A stretch of 64,000 nucleotides of DNA from Leptodactylus fallax (GCA_947044405.1 CAMRHE010000067.1:3045501-3109500); one strand, 5' to 3'. Shown: positions 35,198 to 46,973, counted from the stretch's first letter. Program-made: numbers and translations. The notes: generated by a model not told the origin, from the sequence alone.

Positions 35198-36327
35198 TAC
35201 TGAATGGCCACTCTATTTAAGACACCCATCTAGTAGGACGGTGGAGCTTCTTTGACATTCAGAACCGTAGCATTTCATCTTGGCATCGATCTACCAGGTA
35301 TTGAAACTGTTCTGCAGGAATCTTGGCCAATGCAGACAGAATGGCGTCTCACAGTTGCAAATGTGTTGCAATGCACAGTTGCAGAGGTGGATGTGCCATA
35401 CTCTGAACAGCCTGTTTGACCTGTTCTCAAAAGTGCTCTATAGGTTTATATTCTGAGAAATGTGAAGGACAGGGAAGCAATGGAAATTCAATGGCATGTT
35501 CCTGAAACCAGTCCATGACCATATGACCCTTGTGGCATGGTACATTGTGCTGCTGTTCTTCTGCCACATGGTAAACAGATTACATGAAGGGATTAACATT
35601 ATTCAGTCATGGGGGTTAGGTAAACTATTATGTCCAAATCCATTCATAGGTATCAGAGGACTCATGGTGCACCTAGAAGACATCCCTCCCACCATTACTT
35701 CAAAAGTCTGAACTGTTGACACCTGATAGGAAAGGATCATAGATTCATACTGCTTGTGACATGGTGTATGGTGCAAAAGAAATTTGGATTCATGCGACCA
35801 GGCAATGTTTTTCCATGGCTTGGTGTTACCATTTTTATGGTCAATTGACCACTGGAGTGTTGCCTTTCTGTTTCCCATAGACAGCAAAGGTACTAAAACT
35901 GGTCTTCTGATGTTACAGTCCCTCTGTACTAAGGAACAAAGTTGTGCATTTGGGAACATTAGTGCCCCAGTGATCTCCTCTATGACCCTTTTCATCAATT
36001 ATTTTTTTATATCTGGAGGATTCCCTTTCGCTGGATGTTTTTCTTTGATCACTACCTTCTCGGCATACTATTGACATCATGACATGAGTAAAGCCACATC
36101 CAGTTGGCAAGTACTGGTCATGGCTAGTCTATCACCTATCACCATGCTCCTTTAGAAGTCACTTAGATTGTTCAATTTATCCATGGTAATGAGGAATCAC
36201 ACTGAAACCTATCCAGGAAAAACTTGCTCACTTGGTATTACGGTGCATCTTGGGGTTATGTGTCTAATATCCATACAGGGAAGCTTATGGAATGGCAGGT
36301 GTCTTTTAATAAAGTGGTCATTTAATG
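35198..36327 (-). mobile_element. Tc1/mariner-like transposon relic, copy 1
   Basis: The left end TACTGAATGGCCACTCTATT is the inverted copy of the right end AATAAAGTGGTCATTTAATG, giving about 28-bp TIRs. They match the better-preserved TIRs at 58541 and 59946. The internal sequence follows the Tc1 class with 'ACTGAATGGCCACTTTATTAG' ends known from fish and frogs. A TA is still present at the left; the right one has mutated. At 1.13 kb it is shorter than an intact Tc1 element (about 1.6 kb). Confidence 0.9.
35405..36175 (-). pseudogene. Tc1-like transposase pseudogene
   Basis: The largest open piece (35603-35998) carries WKNIAWSHESKFLLHH and STVQTF..VMVGG, matching the transposase core. In Tc1 transposases the first catalytic Asp lies in a W(S/T)DE motif; here it reads WSHES, so Asp has become His. 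A second piece near 35525-35590 reads HNVPCHKG, where the family has DNAPCHK, again Asp to His. A third piece near 35420-35450 keeps the final Glu in KPIEHF and meets a stop two codons later. The frame is also broken between pieces. It cannot catalyse transposition. Confidence 0.85.
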
Positions 36328-36529
36328 CAAGTCAATTGGGTCTAGTTGCACACTGGTATCCATTATGTGTGTTGTGGCCTCTGTTATATACCATAATACA
36401 AATATGAATAGAGCCTTACTACTACGACTACTTGTGGTGAAGACCATTGAAGAACATCCTTGAATTAAGAAAGTAAATACAATATAGTCCTCCCATTTGC
36501 ATGCCATATCATATAATCATTACACAAAA

Positions 36530-36790
36530 GGGTTGTGCTATTAAGATACTTAGCCCCTATCCACAGGATAGAGGATGTTTTCGATTACAGTGGGTAATCC
36601 AACTGCTGGATTCCCTTGTGATGAGCAAAACAGGGGGTCGAAAGTCCCCCCAGCCTCCTCCTTGTGAATGAAGTGCCAATGCGCTTGCGTGACTGCCACT
36701 CCATTCACTATGGAGCTGCCATTGCAGCCTGAGATTACAGTCCCGTCAACCCCTTAGCATTGAATAGAGCACTGGTCTTGCAAGTGCACT
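36530..36790. mobile_element. Truncated TTAA-type MITE
   Basis: GCCCCTATCCACAGGATAGA, GGGGTCGAAAGTCC, CCACTCCATTCACTATGG and GAATAGAGCACTGGTC match the interior of the complete element at 47239-47623. Neither terminus is clear. Confidence 0.5.
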
Positions 36791-37215
36791 GGCTCAAGCA
36801 CTCTATTTCTTTGGTACCTTATAAGAACAGAAAAATTAAGTTCAAGACAGGGACTAATTTGTCTTACGATGGACACCAATGGCACCCAATAATTCCATTG
36901 CTTATAATGGGGTTTATCATATTTTTATTGCGGTCTCTGTCATTTTATTAGAAAAATAGCTTAGTATGCTTTTGGTGGAATCTGCAATGGCCCCTAATGA
37001 AGCTTCTAATGCAGATGTGAGCAGATTTTTATCTTTCCCTTTTTCAAGGTGAGGAAATATGGCTTCAAGAAAATATATATTTATAGGGGAAATCCCTTCT
37101 TGAAAAGTGATAGCATGTCGCTGTGATATGTCACCACTTCATGGCCGTTAGTAATGTGATCTCAGAGCTTTCTGGGACTTTTGACAGTTACATCGACTCA
37201 CTGTACATGGGTCTA

Positions 37216-37296
37216 CTGTTTGTGTGTATATATGTGTATGTATATATGTGTATATGTATGTCACAGTGTGTATATGTGCGAATGTATACATACAAA
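37216..37296. repeat. Imperfect (TG/TA)n microsatellite
   Basis: A mixed run of TGTATATATG-type units explains the Tyr/Val/Met/Cys-rich frames seen there. Confidence 0.8.
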
Positions 37297-37309
37297 TGTA
37301 GTCAAGTTT

Positions 37310-37450
37310 AACATGACTTTTAATGTCTTAAACAAACAGTCATCTCATCACTTTAAGTCAACTTTTTTCTGTTGTTTTCAATGGATTTTGCTCTGAGTTA
37401 TCATGGTGTAGTGAGTTATCACATTCAAGTTAAAGACGACTACAGCCATT
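37310..37450 (+). repeat. Dispersed repeat paired with 45035-45165
   Basis: TTTTCAATGGATTTTGCTCT, AGTTATCATGGTG and GAGTTATCACATTCAAGTT have close counterparts downstream of the TATC microsatellite at 45044-45165. Both copies lie just 3' of a microsatellite. Confidence 0.6.
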
Positions 37451-38603
37451 GGTTAAAATGCAGCATGAAAATGTTTTTCCATTGACTTTTCATTCTTTTT
37501 TGTTGTTTTCTGTGATAAGATATCCCATTGCAGCAGTTTAACCAGTTGCAGAAGTCCAGGTTAACCCTGCTACATCTGTATGTATGTATGTGTCTAAAGG
37601 TTTATGGTTTACCCCCCTCCTTCCGCTTTATAAAACTTTGCATAAAGCTCTGCAGCAGGTTACCACTACTGAACCAGTTAGATTAAAGTCAGGCAATATC
37701 TAAAAGAATCTCCATAGTCCCCTCATTTTCTAATGATAAGAGCGATGATAAGTCGTTTTTCAGAATGGAGAAAGCTTTTATGCATACCATGCAAGAATTG
37801 AGTTCAATACTAAAATCAGAGAGCAAGATAAGAAGGGCATATATATTCTAATTGGTGGAATGCATGTACATAGACATCTCCAATACCATTATTCACTGTT
37901 CTATTGCCTGCTATCTACATTGTATTGAAGACCGTCACAGCTCTGAATACTGCTATAGGCAAAGGCACGTTCTGAATGCTCTCGCTTCAATCAAGAGACT
38001 CTTAGGAAGGCCCTATAAATTCAGTCATTTCATTCTCCCACTACAAGCCAATTTTCAGACTTTCCCTCTAAAGTGCATACTACAGCCCAGTATAAATGAT
38101 GGTTATTGCCTTATTCCCATGACTGTCAAATGAATTTAACAAGAGAAATATGCCCAAGTGAACATTCCCCTCTTTTAGACCCCATGCTTTGTCAGTGACA
38201 TAGTATCGGAGCATCTAAAGGGGGCCTTATTTTAATGGTCTCATTTCTACTTGTCCAAAAAAAGGTCACAGCTCCACTTCAAAGGAAGAAAAGTTAAAAT
38301 GTTGAAGAAGGGACCAGAATTCATGAAATATTTATTTTTTCCATTTCATGAAAGAGTGATTGTAATTTATTATATACTACATATAGTCGTGTCACAAGTA
38401 GCAATATTTCCAGATCCTGAGGGCTCCTTGGGGTCTCCATTCCTGAGAGCGGAGACGTAGCTTGAAAGGTCTGGGCTCTCGTACAAATCTGAGACACGGC
38501 CTCCTAATTTTCACACTTCATTGATAATGCCTATGTTCTAATATGGTAAAGAGGACAATTTGGGCAACCCCACAGTTACAATATATCCTTGACTGAGAGG
38601 GAC
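37451..38603. other. Unassigned DNA
   Basis: A short (TATG)n lies near 37575. No exon is recognised. Confidence 0.4.
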
Positions 38604-39211
38604 TAAAGATGGCGAACCCCAGAAGATTTGTTTTGTCCTGTGTTTGGATGACACCAACCCCCAGTTCGATTTGTTCCATACTTGTTCTAATAGAGCCGTA
38701 AGGGAAATTATTATAGCCTGGAATGTCTTCAGACCTCACAGTATAATAGCTGGAGGCCCAGGGAAGATGACAAAAATAAAAAAAAAACATTCGTAGTCAC
38801 CTTTCATTACCTTTTCTGGAACTCCTGTGGCGTCCAGCAACGTCATGACACTCAGCGTGCCCATGTCACCGCTGAGGCCTAATCACAGTCCTCAGCGATG
38901 ACCCAGGGCACATGACTTCTGTGATGTCATCTGCCTGGAGGAGGAAGACACGGATCAATGGAGGCCTCGAAGAGGCCCAGAAGAGATAACGGAAGGTGAG
39001 TATAAATGGTTTTTATTTTTGTCACCTCCCCTGGACCTCCATCTATTATATTCTAGTGTCTGAAGAGACCCCAGGGTATAATAATTTACCAGCGGTGGCC
39101 ATTTTAGTTTGTCCGAGACGAATTCCAAATTGTTTGGTTTTGTTAAAAAACAAACAATTTGGAATATTCGGATCAAACCTAGCTTGGCACGAGTTGTTTC
39201 GCCGATCTCTA
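38604..39211. mobile_element. Foldback MITE, ~200-bp inverted arms (family B)
   Basis: The left arm (38604-38830) and inverted right arm (38980-39211) share AAATTATTATA, CTTCAGAC(C/A), TATAATAG(C/A)TGGAGG and GACAAAAATAAAAA. The outer right end reads CGCCGATCTCTAA. The right arm holds a perfect sub-hairpin at 39122-39165, ATTCCAAATTGTTTG against CAAACAATTTGGAAT. A half-copy of the family lies at 41062-41405. Confidence 0.75.
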
Positions 39212-39817
39212 AGAAGAACCTAAGGGAAATAATACTGTACAGGTCAGAAACTACTGAACATATCAGAATAAGAAGAGAATCATGTTACAATCTAGAAATA
39301 ACTCACAGGAACTTTCTCCTCTACTAAACATACCGTCCCCCGTATAGCACATTACCGCCGGGTGTGTTTATACAACATAAGCGTAGAATTCGAGAGAGAT
39401 AATAACTTGTAATACATTCAGAATTCACTTGATTCGCACAAGCACAAACTGTCTAGTTCCTCTGCTATTTTTTGGATTTTCATTTTCATACTGAAAATGG
39501 TTTTCCACACTTGACTAGGCCCCAAAGACTAATTTAGGACATGTTTCTTGAAGGTTTAAAGCCATGTAATACATTTCACTCGTTTATGTTGGATAATATG
39601 ATGTATACATTTTCCCCATGGAACTAAATGACAGATGAACCGTCTATGATGGTAAAACTTTGTGAAAGCTAAAGCTGCAGTTCAGCGGCTTTACATTTGG
39701 ATTTTGTAATAATTCATTGAACAGACATTTTAATTTGCAGATAATTATTAACCTTTCATAAGCATAGAATTATATATACACATAATGCGCTTGCAATGCA
39801 TTAGTGGAAAGAAGATA
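39212..39817. other. Unassigned DNA
   Basis: No recognisable gene or repeat. Confidence 0.4.
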
Positions 39818-39821
39818 TTAA

Positions 39822-40549
39822 AGGGGTTTTTGATGATTTATCTTTAGCAAATGTGATAAATATCAGATTGGTGTGGGGCCAATGACTGATACCGTCACCA
39901 ATCAGCTGATTTCAGGAGTCGGGCTCCAGGAGTAACACAGTATATGGAGTCGGTAGCACGCAGATCCATACAATGTGTATTCAAATCACACTATGTATGA
40001 CCTGTGAGGGACACAAATCACCTCCTGATAGCAAACAGATAACAGCAAGAATTACTGATCCCTCCGTCACGCACCACAAGTTTCCAGACTGTTTTTTTGA
40101 CCTGTTGTAAATAACTTCTCTACTTAGATTGCAATTTTTTTTAAGGACTCTAAAATGCTTTGAAAACCATGTGTATAAAAATCTGTTAATTTTCAGTTCT
40201 TGTATCACACCATGTCTGATGAAGGGAGCGAGCACTCCTGAAAGCTTACTTATAAATATACTCAGTTAGCCTCTAAAAGGTATCGCCTGATTTCTTCACT
40301 CTTCCACTAGTGCCATGTACTTCAGACTGGACCATTCACTTGGTAGCTGAGCTGCAATAACCAGGCACAGGCGCTACGCAGTGTTTGGATCTTACCAATC
40401 TGATATTGGTAGGGGACTGTAGGGTTATAGGTTGGACTTGATGGACTGATGTCTTCATCCAACCTCATCTACTATGTAACTATGTAACTATGATATTGAT
40501 GCCCTATGCTAAGGATAGGTTATCAATACCAAAATCCTTCAAAACACCT
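39822..40549. mobile_element. TTAA-type element with two inner insertions
   Basis: TTAA at 39818-39821 and 40550-40553. The ends AGGGGTTTTTGATG and CTTCAAAACACCT are inverted, and the inner GATAAATATCAGATTGGT near the left mirrors ACCAATCTGATATTG near 40395. One insert (40409-40490) has a clean target duplication. A second (about 39981-40318) ends in text like CTGATGAAGGGAGCGAGC and CTCTAAAAGGTATCGCC, a retroelement-3'-end-like sequence I recognise only by appearance. Confidence 0.7.
40409..40490 (+). mobile_element. 5'-truncated non-LTR retroposon with 8-bp TSD
   Basis: TGATATTG occurs immediately before (40401-40408) and after (40491-40498) this 82-base segment. The insert reads GGTTGGACTTGATGGACTGA, then CTTCATCCAACCTCATC, and ends in ACTATGTAAC short tandem units. 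This is the layout of the 3' tail of an L2/CR1-type LINE or a SINE sharing it. The family name is an inference. Confidence 0.75.
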
Positions 40550-40580
40550 TTAATTCTGTGCACTATTGGTGAGAACTTAA

Positions 40581-40660
40581 AGGGGTTTTCCAGGACAAAA
40601 ATATTGATAATCTATTCTAAAGACAGGTCACTAATATCAGATCTGCATCTGAAAGATTTT
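40581..40660. mobile_element. TTAA-type MITE left end only
   Basis: TTAA at 40577-40580 followed by AGGGGTTTTCCAGGAC and a TATTGATAATCTATTC stretch. No right end is seen. Confidence 0.5.
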
Positions 40661-41061
40661 CAGATCTAATGATGATGTACAAATATATCAATTGGAAGTT
40701 CATAGATGTCTAATGATATTTTTTTTTCCTATGTCTATGGCCATGGCAAAGACAATCCTCTACATCTAAAGGAAATGAGATTTTATCAGTACATAGAAGG
40801 GATTCTTTACAGTAAGAGCAGTGAGAACATGAAACTCTCTGCCAAAAGGTGATAGGATGGTTATTTTTTCAAGTATTACCTGGATACCATTCATGAATGT
40901 TATAATATCCCAAGTTAAGGGAAATTGCTGGAAATGGGTCATTGATAAAGGGATTTGTTTAGAAGTTACATTAGAAAACAGGATGGAAATCCATGATAAA
41001 TCTACATCAAATCCTCACCATAATCTGCATGTGTTACTGTATATGTCAATTTTGTCAAGGA

Positions 41062-41208
41062 TAGCGATGGGTGAACCTCAAGAAATTCGTCTTCGACAAA
41101 AATCTGCAAGGTTCACCTGCAAGTGTCAATTTGGACCGAACTTGTCCGGTATGAACTGGAAATGTTATAATACTCAGAGGTCTCTTCGGACCCCAGAGTA
41201 TAATAATA

Positions 41209-41285
<77 letters not shown>

Positions 41286-41405
41286 TAATAATCAGAGGTC
41301 CAGGGGTGGTGAGAAAAAATAATAAGCAGCTCATATTCACCTTTCCTCACCTTCCCGAAGTGTCCCGTCTTCTTTCCCAGAGACTTCTGACCACTGAGGC
41401 CTGGG
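41062..41405. mobile_element. Half-copy of foldback family B with microsatellite
   Basis: GCGATGGGTGAACC, TCTCTTCGGACCCCAGAG and AGAGGTCCAGGGGTGGTGAG correspond to the arms of the 38604-39211 element. The family's TATAATAATT site is here expanded into a long TAA run. Confidence 0.6.
41202..41296. repeat. (TAA)n microsatellite
   Basis: About 90 bases of TAA/ATA units with one interruption near each end. It encodes poly-Ile or poly-Leu in short frames, which is meaningless as protein. Confidence 0.95.
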
Positions 41406-42313
41406 ATTATATATTTAGTGTTATACTATATTTGAATGTTATGGATACAAAATAATAACTAAGTTGTATTTCCCGTTTCTGCTCCTCCAGTAATAACATG
41501 TTTGTAGGTTTCGCTTGTATTTGCCTACTGAAGCAGGTGAAGACTGGGTTATTAAGGTGACACTCAGTTCATTTATGGTCAACAAGTGTTCGGCATACAA
41601 TATGAGGAGCCATTATAAATAAAATATACTGTCAGGGGGGGAATCAATACCTGGATATATGAGCACAAGGCAGGGCTGTCATATGAGAGGGCTATAAACT
41701 TTAATGCATAGCACACTCTATATTGATTTTTACATATAACATACTGGCATAAGCACGACAATCATACAAAATACGTGAGGCTCTTGTGCATACACGCCTT
41801 ATATTTCAAGCAGTGGTTAAATTAGGAAATAGCAAGTAACAACAAAATTTAGATAGCGGACTATTCAACATTTATTATTTGTCTGAACCGAAACCTCTAC
41901 CTGTAAAATTTGAGAACTGTATGTATTTAGGCAAATAGGCTGATTCCACGTCCACCACGTCACAGCACTTGTATTTAGTATATATATTAAGTCCCTATCC
42001 ACACTGTGTCCCTTTGCTTTCATACTAAGTATCAATGACCACTCCATGTGCTGCCATATGGTGCCTTTGAATGGCTCCACATTGGAAAGATATTCTTTCC
42101 TAGAAGCTAAAATTTTCCATGGAAAATGATCTCTATAATGCACCATCTGATGGGATATGGTACAAATATGTACAGCTGCATATGGAACATCTATAAAAGT
42201 GAATGTATGGGATACAGTGGGTGGATACAATTAATGTCTAAAATGAGAATAACCTTTCAAGACATCTTTATGGTAGAGTTGAGAAAATAGCTGTAAGCTG
42301 AATGACAACTATA
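41406..42313. other. Unassigned DNA
   Basis: No exon is recognised; the 121-codon minus-strand frame at 41865-42230 shows no motif. Confidence 0.4.
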
Positions 42314-42317
42314 TTAA

Positions 42318-42560
42318 AGGGAGTCTGTCACCAGGGCCAAGCGTATTCAACCAGCAGCTCAGTTAGATCAGGCTCCCCTGAATATAAAGCCTTCTACCCC
42401 ATGAAAATTCATGGCTCCGTTCCCGAGGTATTTATTCCACAAAATGCAAATGAGCAATCTAGTGCACCGAGGGCGACTCCATTGCTCCAAACTGCTACGC
42501 CCCACACTGCTCTAACACAGCCTCCTTTCCCTCCCTCTCTTCTTTGAGTAACAGGGCCAG
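42318..42560. mobile_element. TTAA-type MITE (GGGAGTCTGTCACC class), left part
   Basis: TTAA at 42314-42317 is followed by AGGGAGTCTGTCACC. GCAAATGAGCAATCTAG and CGACTCCATTGCTCCAAAC match the interior of the copy at 62594-63045. The right end is missing. Confidence 0.7.
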
Positions 42561-42564
42561 GATG

Positions 42565-43406
42565 TTGTACCAGATTTACAAATTTTCATATTTTAATACT
42601 TAAAAAAATAAAAATAAATAAATAATAAATAAAATAAAAATACTTAATAAAAATATTAAAAATAAATATTTTAAAATTTGAAAAAAAAACCCAAATATTC
42701 TATGAGTTGCCGTATTGTGACACCTGTACCTTTTTTATATTTTTGTGCAAGGAGCTGTGTGTGAAGGAGTACTGTTTTGTGAGGCAAGGTGTTGTTTTTA
42801 TTGATTTTATTTTGGGGAATGTCTGACATTTTGATCACTTTTAATTTATTTATTTATTTTTTTTGAGGTGAAGCAGTGAAAAAAATGGCGATTCCAATGT
42901 GGTGATGCAGAACGTGTTTGTTTATTTCGGTTTATATCTATTTTAGGGACAAGGACATGAGGGTCATTTTTTTATTTTTATATATTTTAAAAACATTTTT
43001 TACATTTTTTTTACTCTTTTTTTAGCCCCTGTTTTCATTAGATTGCTTATACTATAAACTGCAATACTGTATTGCAGTCTTTGATAAAATTGCTTTACTA
43101 CTATTGAACCTGTCACAGGCAGGGCACAATAGTAACAGGCAAGCATGGGGATCTTTACAAGGCTTCTGGCTGACCCAATAATGGAACTGTTCCCACAATT
43201 TCCCTCTGGGGAGAGCGTTCTGTTACTGAACTTAAAACTGAAAGTGAACATTAACACTCAGTTGCCGTGGTGGCATCTGAGAGACAGCTCTGATCATGGC
43301 CACCGCTGTGTAAAACCCAGCAGCTAGGAAGCCCACCCAGCTCCTGAGCCGGAGTCATATTTAAAACCCTGACATCCACTATAATACTGTAGTATGGGGG
43401 ATGTCC
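42565..43406 (+). mobile_element. Long non-coding DNA-transposon-like repeat, copy 2
   Basis: GCCGTATTGTGACACCTGTA, an A/T-rich middle, and CTGCAATACTGTATTGCAG (a palindrome at 43057-43075) correspond in order to the copy at 24345-25615. It ends close to GGATGTCCTTAA. There is no intact frame. Confidence 0.55.
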
Positions 43407-43410
43407 TTAA

Positions 43411-43969
43411 AGGGTTATCTCATGATTCCTTTGAATTCCAAAAATCCTGAAATGAAAATGCTGCTAATAACTGTTTTAAAATAATTTTCAGTTTTGCAGA
43501 ATAAAATACATTTTTCCTTATATTTGCTTTCCCCATTGTCCCCTTCTGCTAAACTGTGCTGTTTGCGGCAGGTTCTGTACAGAATCAGTCTCCTCCCCCT
43601 ATGGATGCTGACATTATAGATCATTCTTCCTTCCCTTGCAGAAGGAGCCTTCTCAGCTATACTGCCATGCTATAGCAAAGACTCTGCGGATTGCCTGACA
43701 GGGGCAGAGATTTCTGTTGGCTGCTCTGTAGTAAATCAAAGCTTACTAGGCAGAGATGTCCTGGCTGAGCAGGGGCGACTGAGCATGTGCATCCACCACT
43801 ACTCAGCTCACTAGGTGGACATGCACTTTGTTATCTATTTTGAACACCAGGTGGCATCATACTAGGTAAATAAATGTCATAACTATTTATTTAATCATCA
43901 CGTAATGACAAACAAGGCTATCTATAGGATCTACATAATAATTATGATATTTAGTGCTTGGAAAATCCC
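43411..43969. mobile_element. TTAA-type element
   Basis: TTAA at 43407-43410 is followed by AGGGTTATCTCATGA; the right end TTGGAAAATCCCT is followed by TTAC, one change from TTAA. The interior has no conserved frame. Confidence 0.55.
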
Positions 43970-43973
43970 TTTA

Positions 43974-44992
43974 CGATACAACTACTGTAAAGCCTTGTAA
44001 GATTCGTCTCTTCAGACCCCAGTCCATGATGCTTGGGTCTAACCAACATGATGTTGGTGCACCCACATGATCGCTGATGCCCAATTACATTATACACAAG
44101 AGTAAATAGTGGTTTGTGGGTGGCAAACCCCCAAAATTTAGAGTTTGACCAAATCTAAAATTTTTACATTTTTTTTTAAAGAACCTGGCTCATTATGAAC
44201 CTACGACTATATTTTTCTATTACAGAGGACCCCTCAGTTTTCCTAACATATTCATTTTAGACTATGTACAGTAGGAACACTCTGTAACTGATACAACATA
44301 GAAGTCATGCCAGTGTTTCCTAAAGCATATTGTATGTCAGGAGAGCTTTCTCTGTGGTTATATACATAAAACTGCACATAATATCACACTACTACAGAAC
44401 AGGAATATTCTGTGGATGTAAAATATAAAATGGGAACTGCTGAGAAAGCTGAGAACAACAGAACAAAGAGGTCTTAGTGCGGGTTGTGCTGAGTAAGGAA
44501 AACAACACCAAACATTTTACAGAGTTGTGCTGAACTTTGTGAGCAGATAATTTACAATAAAAGTTTGGCGAATGGCGAATATTGACAAACACAGCAGCAG
44601 AAGCCGTCTCTCTATAGAGCACAGTCCTGTCTATATTGACATACTGTGGGTGCCTAGATACCTCTTATTATAATATGTGTCATATTTGTACCCTCATAAC
44701 TTTCCCTTCAAGTACTCCCTAAAATGCTGACTTGCACAACATAAGCAAATTGAGTGCCAGGCTCCTCGAGGGAGTGTGGCACAAATGATGGAGGGTTTAT
44801 GATTTATGCATTTTCATTGTTATTTCTTGGAGTGCTGTCCCTGCAGTATACTATGTGTATCTCTTACAGATACATGTAGATCTCAAAAGAGCATCATATA
44901 ATAATAATGGGAGGAAACAAATCTGGGAATCTAGCCAGTTCTAGGGCTCTATAGTAATGGGAAGAAACCATGTTCCTTGTTCTTATACTAAA
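43974..44992. other. Unassigned DNA
   Basis: No recognisable gene or repeat. Confidence 0.4.
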
Positions 44993-44994
44993 AA

Positions 44995-45042
<48 letters not shown>

Positions 45043-45043
45043 A
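44995..45043. repeat. (TATC)n microsatellite
   Basis: About 12 uninterrupted TATC units. Confidence 0.95.
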
Positions 45044-45165
45044 TTTCACGTGTCAAGTAAACAGTTGCTAATCAATTTAACACAACTTTTTTTTCCATTG
45101 CTCTCAATGGCTTTTGTTGTGAATTATCATGGTGGAGCAAGTTATCAGATTCAAGTTGAAGATGG
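45044..45165 (+). repeat. Dispersed repeat paired with 37310-37450
   Basis: CTCTCAATGGCTTTTGTTGT, AATTATCATGGTGG and AGTTATCAGATTCAAGTTGA are close counterparts of the earlier copy. Here the 3' side runs into ATATCTATC. Confidence 0.6.
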
Positions 45166-45537
45166 CTATATATCTATCTTTCTTTCTATCATTCTTACTA
45201 TGGCTGCAATAGAAATGCAAACACCATAAAGTGGAACAGCACTGGCAAGCACCAAGGCATTACTGCTATGCCCACATCAAAACTATTAAATTGTATAAGC
45301 CCATCTGTCAGTGACAAGGTTACCTCTTTAGATGGGACTCTAGACTACAATGACTTACCTATCTCTGGACCGCGGTCTCTAAATTAATTCAGGGGAAGTG
45401 AACATATAGTTCATATATTGTTTGGCAGTGATGATTATGTTTGTGTGTTTGTTGCATTGTGTATATGGGGGTATGGCTGACTCCATTTTGGTCATGCATA
45501 CCAAAGATCTGCCCAAGGCTGGAATTAATTAGAGCCT

Positions 45538-45790
45538 AATATGGTTGAACTACACTCCCCCAAATCCATTTGGAGGCTCAGGCCCAGAGAGAGGAGACTA
45601 TTTGTAGTGTATAGTAAGCATAATATGGTTGAATTTAACTTCCTCTGAATCCATTTAGAGACCCAAGTTCAGAGAGAACAGAGTATTTGTAGTGAATAGT
45701 AGGCATAATATGGCTGACATGCACTTTCTATTAACTCATTTGGAGGCCCAGAGAAAGGTGATTCTTTGTACTGTAGAGTTCCACCTTTGT
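45538..45790. repeat. Three diverged ~84-bp tandem units
   Basis: TAATATGG(T/C)TGA begins units at about 45538, 45621 and 45706. Each continues with an ATCCATTT(G/A)GAGGC-like block, a CCAGAGAG block and a TATTTGTAGTG block. Divergence is moderate. It is non-coding. Confidence 0.75.
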
Positions 45791-45940
45791 CACTAGCAGA
45801 TGGGCTTACAAAATTTGATTAAAATATGCCCCAAGAACCTCATTTTCATGTATTTCTACATTATATTTATATATATTTACAGTAGGCATAACAGTAATAC
45901 TTTTGTCGCTAGCCGAGTTCTGTTGCAACTTGTTTGCATT

Positions 45941-46077
45941 TTCTATCTATCTATCTATCTAAATATCTATCTATCTTATCTATCATCTATCTATCTATCT
46001 ATCTATCATCTATCTATCTAAATATCTATCTATCTTATCTATCATCTATCTATCTATCATCTATCTATCTATCTATT
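45941..46077. repeat. Compound TATC microsatellite with ~59-bp periodicity
   Basis: TATC units are broken by CTAAATATC, CTTATC and TCATC interruptions in an order that repeats once after about 59 bases, so part of the array was duplicated as a block. Confidence 0.85.
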
Positions 46078-46519
46078 TCATACATTTCTCATATCTATAA
46101 ATGCTCTTATTACTCGCATAAGTTAGACTCTGCTTACTACCAAACCCTTGGTTCAATAGTGATCTAAAATCAGTTCAGTGGGGGATCTGGATGTTGTGGT
46201 CTCAATCCAGACACTAACATGTGATTATATTTTGGCCGTGTAACAATTGACTTTTGGATACCATTTATAGCAATCTCCCAGTGGCCAAGCTTGTACTTGG
46301 TGGGGGTACACATTGTGTAGACGAGTGGGGTACTACTTCAGCTTTGCATCCAACATCCCTGATCCTTCTGTAGAAATGCCTTGGTCCCCTTACAGAACAG
46401 AAGGTGTACTGCCGCTCCTTGAATAGACACAGCTGTTGTATGCTGACTTGTATTCAGACAATTCTCTGCAGGAAACAAGAATATAAATTTGTTATTTTCC
46501 AAAACTATCTCATACCAGC

Positions 46520-46740
46520 CAAACCAGTGAATAGCGGTTTCAGGAATATTGTCCTTCATCGGTGCAGAGCAGGTTACTGGTTTGTGGAAGGGGTGCAGAT
46601 TAGGAGTGTATTGCTTCTTATTGAAGAGATGCAGCAGGTGGATGGAGACTTATTTCACGCAATGCTACATGGGAAAAAGTATGCAAATTAGGGGGGAGAC
46701 TATGGTTTGGTTAGTCTGACAAAAGTTTTGTTGCTTTTGG
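46520..46740 (+). repeat. Fragment of the 8.7-kb dispersed family
   Basis: GCGGTTTCAGGAATATTGTC, GCAGGTTACTGGTTTG and AAAAAGTATGCAAATTAG echo the modules at 8695-9310 and 27838-27945. Confidence 0.4.
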
Positions 46741-46941
46741 TGGAGAGATATTTACTTATAGAATACTTGGGGCGTTTTTCCAGGGTAAAAATAATGTTTT
46801 TCACATACAATGTTCCATGGATCTGTACAAGGCACACCAAATAGTTGGTAGATCTCTGTAAATTTGGGAAATATTGAAGAAGAGTAATTGAGGTTTGTAC
46901 AGCTTTACTATCATGAAATAAATAGGACGATTTTGTGCACT

Positions 46942-46973
46942 AAAGGGGTTATCTCATGAAGATAACCCTTTTT
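46942..46973. repeat. 32-bp hairpin, collapsed MITE ends
   Basis: AAAGGGGTTATC and GATAACCCTTTT pair perfectly around a TCATGAA loop. These are the terminal sequences of the window's TTAA elements brought together, as after loss of the interior. Confidence 0.65.

Noticed and set aside
40857..41288. Frame with a poly-Ile tail
   Set aside because: The tail is the (TAA)n microsatellite.
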